Of a stretch of 32,878 nucleotides of DNA, positions 31,898-32,878 are shown one piece after another. The position numbers were made by a program, and so were the translations under genes. Below the pieces are notes generated by a model that saw nothing but the letters and a program-made list of their open reading frames with translations, had not been told where the DNA came from and searched no databases. The DNA is from JBDTZF01 sp040005265 (GTDB lineage Bacteria > Verrucomicrobiota > Verrucomicrobiia > Chthoniobacterales > UBA10450): positions 1 to 32,878 of the forward strand of contig JBDTZF010000013.1 of the NCBI GenBank assembly GCA_040005265.1. The letters are read 5' to 3'. Positions within the stretch are counted from its first letter, which is position 1. Every line of letters begins with the position of its first letter.

Positions 31898-32794
31898 TTA
31901 TACCCGATCGCCTGAATGCTTGTGCCGATCTTTGAAGGTCAGCTCGGCGATGCCGGATTTATCGAGCTCGCCCAGGCCTTCCGTAATCATCCGCTCGTAT
32001 TGAGCTTTCGTAGTCCGCGCGAGCGGTAGATCAAGACCAAGACTGCGAGCGAGCTCCAGCGCGATGCCGCTGTCTTTCGCCGCGTGCGCGGCGGAGAAGA
32101 AGCAACCGTGCTCGCGGTTTTGCATGTCTTCGCCGTCGGTTTCGAGCACGCGCGAGTTTGCGCCGGTTTCCGCGAAGACTTCGCGTAATGCTTTCAAGTC
32201 GAGCCCTAGCGCCGCGCCCAGCCCGAGACCTTCGGCCAAGCCTGCGGTGTTGATGTTCATTACCATGTTGACCAGCGCTTTGACTTTCGCCGCTTCGCCA
32301 GCTTTGCCGATGAAACGCACTTTCGATGCAAGCTCCTTCAAAATCGGCTCCGCCTTGCGAAACGATTCCTCGCGTCCACCGCACATGAGATAAAGTTTGC
32401 CCTCGCGCGCCTGCGTGATGCTCGAGGCCATGCACGCTTCCAGCGTTTGTGCGCCGGCTTTCTCCGCCAGCTTCTCAACATCGACATGCACCTTTGGCGA
32501 TATGGTAGCGCAGTTGATGAATAACTTGCCGCGCGCATTAACCAGCAGATTGTCTCCGGTTCCCGAAAACACTTCACGCATCGCATCGTCATCGGTCACG
32601 ACCGTGACGATCACATCCGACTCCGCCGTTACTTCCGACAAGTCCTGCGCAGCCGCGCACCCCAACTCTGTCGCGAGTGCTGTCGCCACGGCGCGATGCG
32701 AGTCGTAAACCGCTGTGACGTGAAGCTGTCGATCTCTTAACCGGCGCGCCATGTTCGCACCCATTCTTCCGACGCCGACGAATCCAATATTCAT
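31898..32794 (-). CDS. 3-hydroxyisobutyrate-dehydrogenase-like NAD(P)-dependent beta-hydroxyacid dehydrogenase
   Basis: A 298-residue protein from ATG 32794 (MNIGFVGVGRMGANMARRL); a longer frame from 32842 lacks the usual start context. The dinucleotide motif GFVGVGRMG opens the protein. A likely catalytic lysine sits in KAGEAAKVKALVNMVMNIN, the usual family location. The substrate-binding motif, normally DAPVSGG, is here EACMASSITQAREGKLYLMCGG, so the substrate may not be hydroxyisobutyrate. Other possibilities are glyoxylate/succinic semialdehyde reductase or an imine-reductase-like enzyme. The C-terminal helical domain (from about 165) carries AKDSGIALELARSLGLDLPL, the usual domain-swapped helix region. 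It is a separate unit from the exporter. Confidence 0.88.
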   Translation of the reverse strand: MNIGFVGVGRMGANMARRLRDRQLHVTAVYDSHRAVATALATELGCAAAQDLSEVTAESDVIVTVVTDDDAMREVFSGTGDNLLVNARGKLFINCATISPKVHVDVEKLAEKAGAQTLEACMASSITQAREGKLYLMCGGREESFRKAEPILKELASKVRFIGKAGEAAKVKALVNMVMNINTAGLAEGLGLGAALGLDLKALREVFAETGANSRVLETDGEDMQNREHGCFFSAAHAAKDSGIALELARSLGLDLPLARTTKAQYERMITEGLGELDKSGIAELTFKDRHKHSGDRV

Positions 32795-32878
32795 TTGTCT
32801 TACGCTAAAAAATTCGGCTACGGATCTGTGGCGAAGTTCCACTGTTTAAATTCAAAGCTTCGCAGCAAAGAATGGATT
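32795..32878 (-). other. Upstream region of the dehydrogenase, cut by the window edge
   Basis: 84 bases upstream of the ATG on the minus strand. No clear promoter or second gene can be recognised, and the edge prevents further judgement. Confidence 0.3.

Noticed and set aside
1..32878. CRISPR array, tRNA, rRNA, insertion sequence or prophage
   Set aside because: I saw no regularly spaced repeats, no tRNA-like cloverleaf, and no transposase, integrase or phage structural gene.

Overview
The window looks like a chromosomal segment of a soil-type Verrucomicrobium or a close relative in the PVC/Acidobacteria-like soil group. This placement is an inference from gene style: a ResB/CcsA pair in which CcsA carries a long N-terminal domain, a cytochrome b with a fused haem-c domain, a DmsE/MtrA-like multihaem cytochrome beside an MtrB/PioB-like barrel, and many GC-rich genes with weak Shine-Dalgarno sites. 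No 16S or tRNA gene is present to confirm it. Coding density is high, every stretch without a gene is shorter than 300 bases, and I saw no insertion sequence, prophage, CRISPR array or tRNA.

Bases 1-10,000 form an electron-transfer region. A left-truncated multihaem cytochrome c and an MtrB/PioB-like outer-membrane barrel look like a porin-cytochrome conduit. Behind them, tightly packed on the same strand, lie a lipoprotein with two copies of one domain, the System II cytochrome c maturation pair resB and ccsA, and a small monohaem cytochrome c. A cupredoxin lipoprotein follows. Convergent to these is a Rieske / cytochrome b-c operon. Together they could link quinol oxidation, periplasmic carriers and electron export, with the haem-attachment machinery encoded alongside.

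Bases 10,100-14,170 hold a minus-strand set, esterase - ATP-grasp ligase - GCS2 carboxylate-amine ligase, followed by a second esterase on the plus strand. This resembles a small peptide or amide biosynthesis unit of unknown product. Bases 14,046-17,320 are a minus-strand run: a DUF2007/zinc-ribbon protein, a LysM protein with an apparently dead L,D-transpeptidase domain, accA, and a secreted protein with a possible papain-like triad followed by an in-frame proline-rich tail beyond its stop.

Bases 17,350-25,300 are mostly housekeeping: DUF420 membrane protein, a large AsmA-like protein, nfo, a DUF4870 protein, and the minus-strand series rpmE - prfA - prmC - murA. A strong terminator lies between rpmE and prfA. 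Bases 25,330-32,800 hold a compact acyl/aryl-CoA-ligase-like enzyme, a REC-PATAN-REC-PATAN regulator, a ROK/polyphosphate-glucokinase-like kinase, an MsbA-like ABC exporter and a 3-hydroxyisobutyrate-dehydrogenase-like enzyme.

At least six intergenic sites carry members of one palindromic repeat family with ends like TGTCATTCCGAGC. One collapsed copy supplies the start codon of prmC. The most interesting items are the putative extracellular electron-transfer cluster, the GCS2/ATP-grasp/esterase cluster, the pseudo-L,D-transpeptidase, the in-frame proline-rich tail and the repeat family.
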